64,000 nucleotides of DNA from Streptomyces sp. SW4 (GTDB lineage: Bacteria > Actinomycetota > Actinomycetes > Streptomycetales > Streptomycetaceae), in assembly GCA_003248315.1 (NCBI GenBank), contig QKWM01000003.1, positions 124,001 to 188,000 on the forward strand, read 5' to 3'. The position numbers and the translations under genes are program-made. The notes beneath the pieces were generated by a model. The model was not told where the DNA came from and ran no database searches. It saw only the letters and a program-made list of their open reading frames with translations. The number at the start of each line of letters is the position of its first letter. Position 1 is the stretch's first letter. This document shows, in pieces, positions 62,412 through 64,000 of this stretch.

Positions 62412-63253
62412 ATGGCCAACGTCGTACGCGCCGCTCTGGTCCAGGCCACCTGGACCGGCGACACCGAGTCCATGGTGGCGAAGCACGAGGAGCACGCCCG
62501 CGAGGCGGCCCGGCAGGGCGCGAAGATCATCGGCTTCCAGGAAGTCTTCAACAGCCCCTACTTCTGCCAGGTCCAGGACCCCGAGCACTACCGCTGGGCC
62601 GAGCCCGTCCCGGACGGTCCGACCGTCCGCCGGATGCAGGCCCTCGCCCGCGAGACCGGCATGGTGATCGTCGCCCCGTCTTCGAGGTCGAGCAGTCCGG
62701 GTTCTACTACAACACCGCCGCCGTCATCGACGCCGACGGCACCGTCCTCGGGACGTACCGCAAGCACCACATCCCGCAGGTCAAGGGCTTCTGGGAGAAG
62801 TTCTACTTCCGGCCCGGCAACCTCGGCTGGCCGGTCTTCGACACCGCCGTCGGCCGGGTCGGCGTCTACATCTGCTACGACCGGCACTTCCCGGAGGGCT
62901 GGCGGCAACTGGGGCTCAACGGAGCCCAGTTGGTCTACAACCCCTCCGCCACCCACCGCGGCCTCTCCGCCCACCTGTGGCGGCTGGAGCAGCCCGCGGC
63001 CGCCGTCGCCAACGAGTACTTCGTCGCCGCGATCAACCGCGTCGGCCAGGAGGAGTACGGCGACAACGACTTCTACGGCACCTCCTACTTCGTCGACCCG
63101 CGCGGCCAGTTCGTCGGCGACGTCGCCAGCGACACCAAGGAGGAACTCGTCGTCCGCGACCTCGACTTCGACCTCGTCGAGGACGTGCGGCAGCAGTGGG
63201 CGTTCTACCGCGACCGCCGCCCCGACGCCTACGAGGGGCTGGTGCGGCCGTGA
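62412..63253 (+). CDS. Nitrilase-superfamily C-N hydrolase: beta-ureidopropionase or N-carbamoylputrescine amidase (one frame break)
   Basis: This is a ~280-residue carbon-nitrogen hydrolase. The catalytic triad is visible: Glu in KIIGFQEVFNSPYFC, Lys in TYRKHHIPQVKGFWEKF, Cys in VGVYICYDRHFPEGWRQLGL. These motifs match enzymes that hydrolyse N-carbamoyl-beta-alanine or N-carbamoylputrescine. The frame breaks once near 62678 (one C missing). ATG 62412 with AGGAG. The stop overlaps the GTG of the class III aminotransferase (GTGA), the pairing expected in reductive pyrimidine catabolism. Confidence 0.92.
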
Positions 63254-64000
63254 CCCGGGACCTGCTCGCCCGCCACCGGGCCGTCCTGCCCGACTGGCTC
63301 GCCCTGTACTACGAGGAACCGCTGGAGATCACGCACGGCGAGGGCCGGTACGTCTGGGACGCCGCCGGGAACCGCTACCTCGACTTCTTCGGCGGCATCC
63401 TCACCACCATGACCGCGCACGCCCTGCCCGAGGTCACCAAGGCGGTGAGCGAGCAGGCCGGGCGGATCCTCCACTCCTCGACCCTCTACCTCAACCGGCC
63501 GATGGTCGAACTCGCCGAGCGCATCGCCCACCTGAGCGGCATCCCCGACGCCCGGGTCTTCTTCACCACCTCCGGCACCGAGGCCAACGACACCGCGCTG
63601 CTGCTGGCCACGACGTACCGGCGCAGCAACACGGTCCTGGCGATGCGCAACAGCTACCACGGCCGCTCCTTCGGCGCCGTCGGCATCACCGGCAACCGCG
63701 GCTGGTCCCCGACCTCCCTGTCCCCGCTGCAGACGCTCTACGTGCACGGCGGGGTGCGCACCCGCGGCCCCTTCGCGCACCTCGACGACCGCGACTTCGT
63801 CGACGCCTGCGTCGCCGACCTGAAGGACCTCCTCGGGCACACCCGCCCGCCGGCCGCGCTGATCGCCGAACCGGTCCAGGGCGTCGGCGGATTCACCTCC
63901 CCGCCGGACGGCCTGTACGCCGCCTTCCGCGAGGTCCTGCACGAGCGCGGCATCCTGTGGATCGCCGACGAGGTGCAGACCGGCTGGGGCCGCACCGGCG
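63250..64000 (+). CDS. Class III PLP aminotransferase, partial (cut by window end)
   Basis: This is the N-terminal 250 residues of an aspartate-aminotransferase-superfamily class III enzyme (beta-alanine:pyruvate or AGXT2-like). EITHGEGRYVWDAAGNRYLD, FFTTSGTEANDTALLLATTY, MRNSYHGRSFGAVGITGN and IADEVQTGWGRTG (Asp of the PLP pocket) are present; the PLP Lys lies beyond the edge. GTG 63250 overlaps the nitrilase stop. It would remove the amino group of beta-alanine or a related omega-amino acid made by the nitrilase. Confidence 0.93.
   Translation, partial: MTRDLLARHRAVLPDWLALYYEEPLEITHGEGRYVWDAAGNRYLDFFGGILTTMTAHALPEVTKAVSEQAGRILHSSTLYLNRPMVELAERIAHLSGIPDARVFFTTSGTEANDTALLLATTYRRSNTVLAMRNSYHGRSFGAVGITGNRGWSPTSLSPLQTLYVHGGVRTRGPFAHLDDRDFVDACVADLKDLLGHTRPPAALIAEPVQGVGGFTSPPDGLYAAFREVLHERGILWIADEVQTGWGRTG

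Overview
This window is chromosomal DNA of a high-GC actinomycete, almost certainly a Streptomyces or close relative. The evidence is the very high third-codon-position GC, frequent GTG starts and GTGA/ATGA start-stop overlaps, and the gene content (kdpABC, a fused pcaL, a DUF6278-like protein, proline/alanine-rich proteins). I support 53 protein-coding genes. I see no tRNA, rRNA, CRISPR array, prophage or intact insertion sequence.

One property affects every entry. About 37 of the 53 genes are broken by one or more single-base frame breaks. Wherever I compared a break with the expected protein, it was explained by one base missing from a short run of G or C. Strictly essential-type genes (xthA, kdpB) are hit as often as accessory ones. 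I therefore read these breaks as base-calling errors, not pseudogenes, and give each gene as one span running across its breaks.

Layout. (1) 1-3148: end of kdpA, then kdpB and kdpC (high-affinity K+ uptake). (2) 3111-24705: a biosynthetic-looking locus with no PKS, NRPS or terpene cyclase. A nine-gene minus-strand operon (14420 down to 3111) encodes two DegT/DnrJ-type aminotransferases, a UbiA-like membrane prenyltransferase, a flavin amine-oxidase-like enzyme, two AMP-forming acyl ligases, a methyltransferase, an AhpD-like protein and an unusually long CaiB/BaiF CoA-transferase. A divergent plus-strand operon (14775-20673) encodes two Gfo/Idh/MocA dehydrogenases, a sugar isomerase apparently fused to an M20 hydrolase, an Ldh-type dehydrogenase and a small DUF protein. 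An EF-hand protein, a nucleotide-sugar dehydrogenase, a small secreted protein and a flavoprotein follow. (3) 24909-32660: an aromatic-catabolism operon of the meta-cleavage type (two FAH hydrolases, extradiol dioxygenase, ACMSD-like amidohydrolase, flavin hydroxylase, cyclase) with a divergent LysR regulator and an NTF2-like protein. (4) 33119-48629: a compact galactan-utilisation island with a GntR regulator, GH35 beta-galactosidase, oligosaccharide ABC transporter, secreted GH53 galactanase, CE7 esterase, a full set of De Ley-Doudoroff enzymes (dehydrogenase, lactonase, dehydratase, kinase, aldolase) and another glycoside hydrolase. Similar AT-rich motifs sit at both promoter regions. The island is bracketed by two 38-bp near-identical direct repeats, one of which spans the pcaL start. 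(5) 49078-64000: ordinary chromosome with pcaL, a metallo-beta-lactamase-fold hydrolase, xthA, a GDSL esterase, ggt, a ClpC-like ATPase, a repetitive Ala/Pro-rich protein, and the start of a pyrimidine- or polyamine-catabolism operon (nitrilase plus class III aminotransferase, cut by the window end).

The observations most worth following up are the isomerase-M20 fusion with its heptapeptide linker, the unassigned aminosugar/CoA/prenyl locus, and the galactan island with its shared operator motif and flanking repeats.
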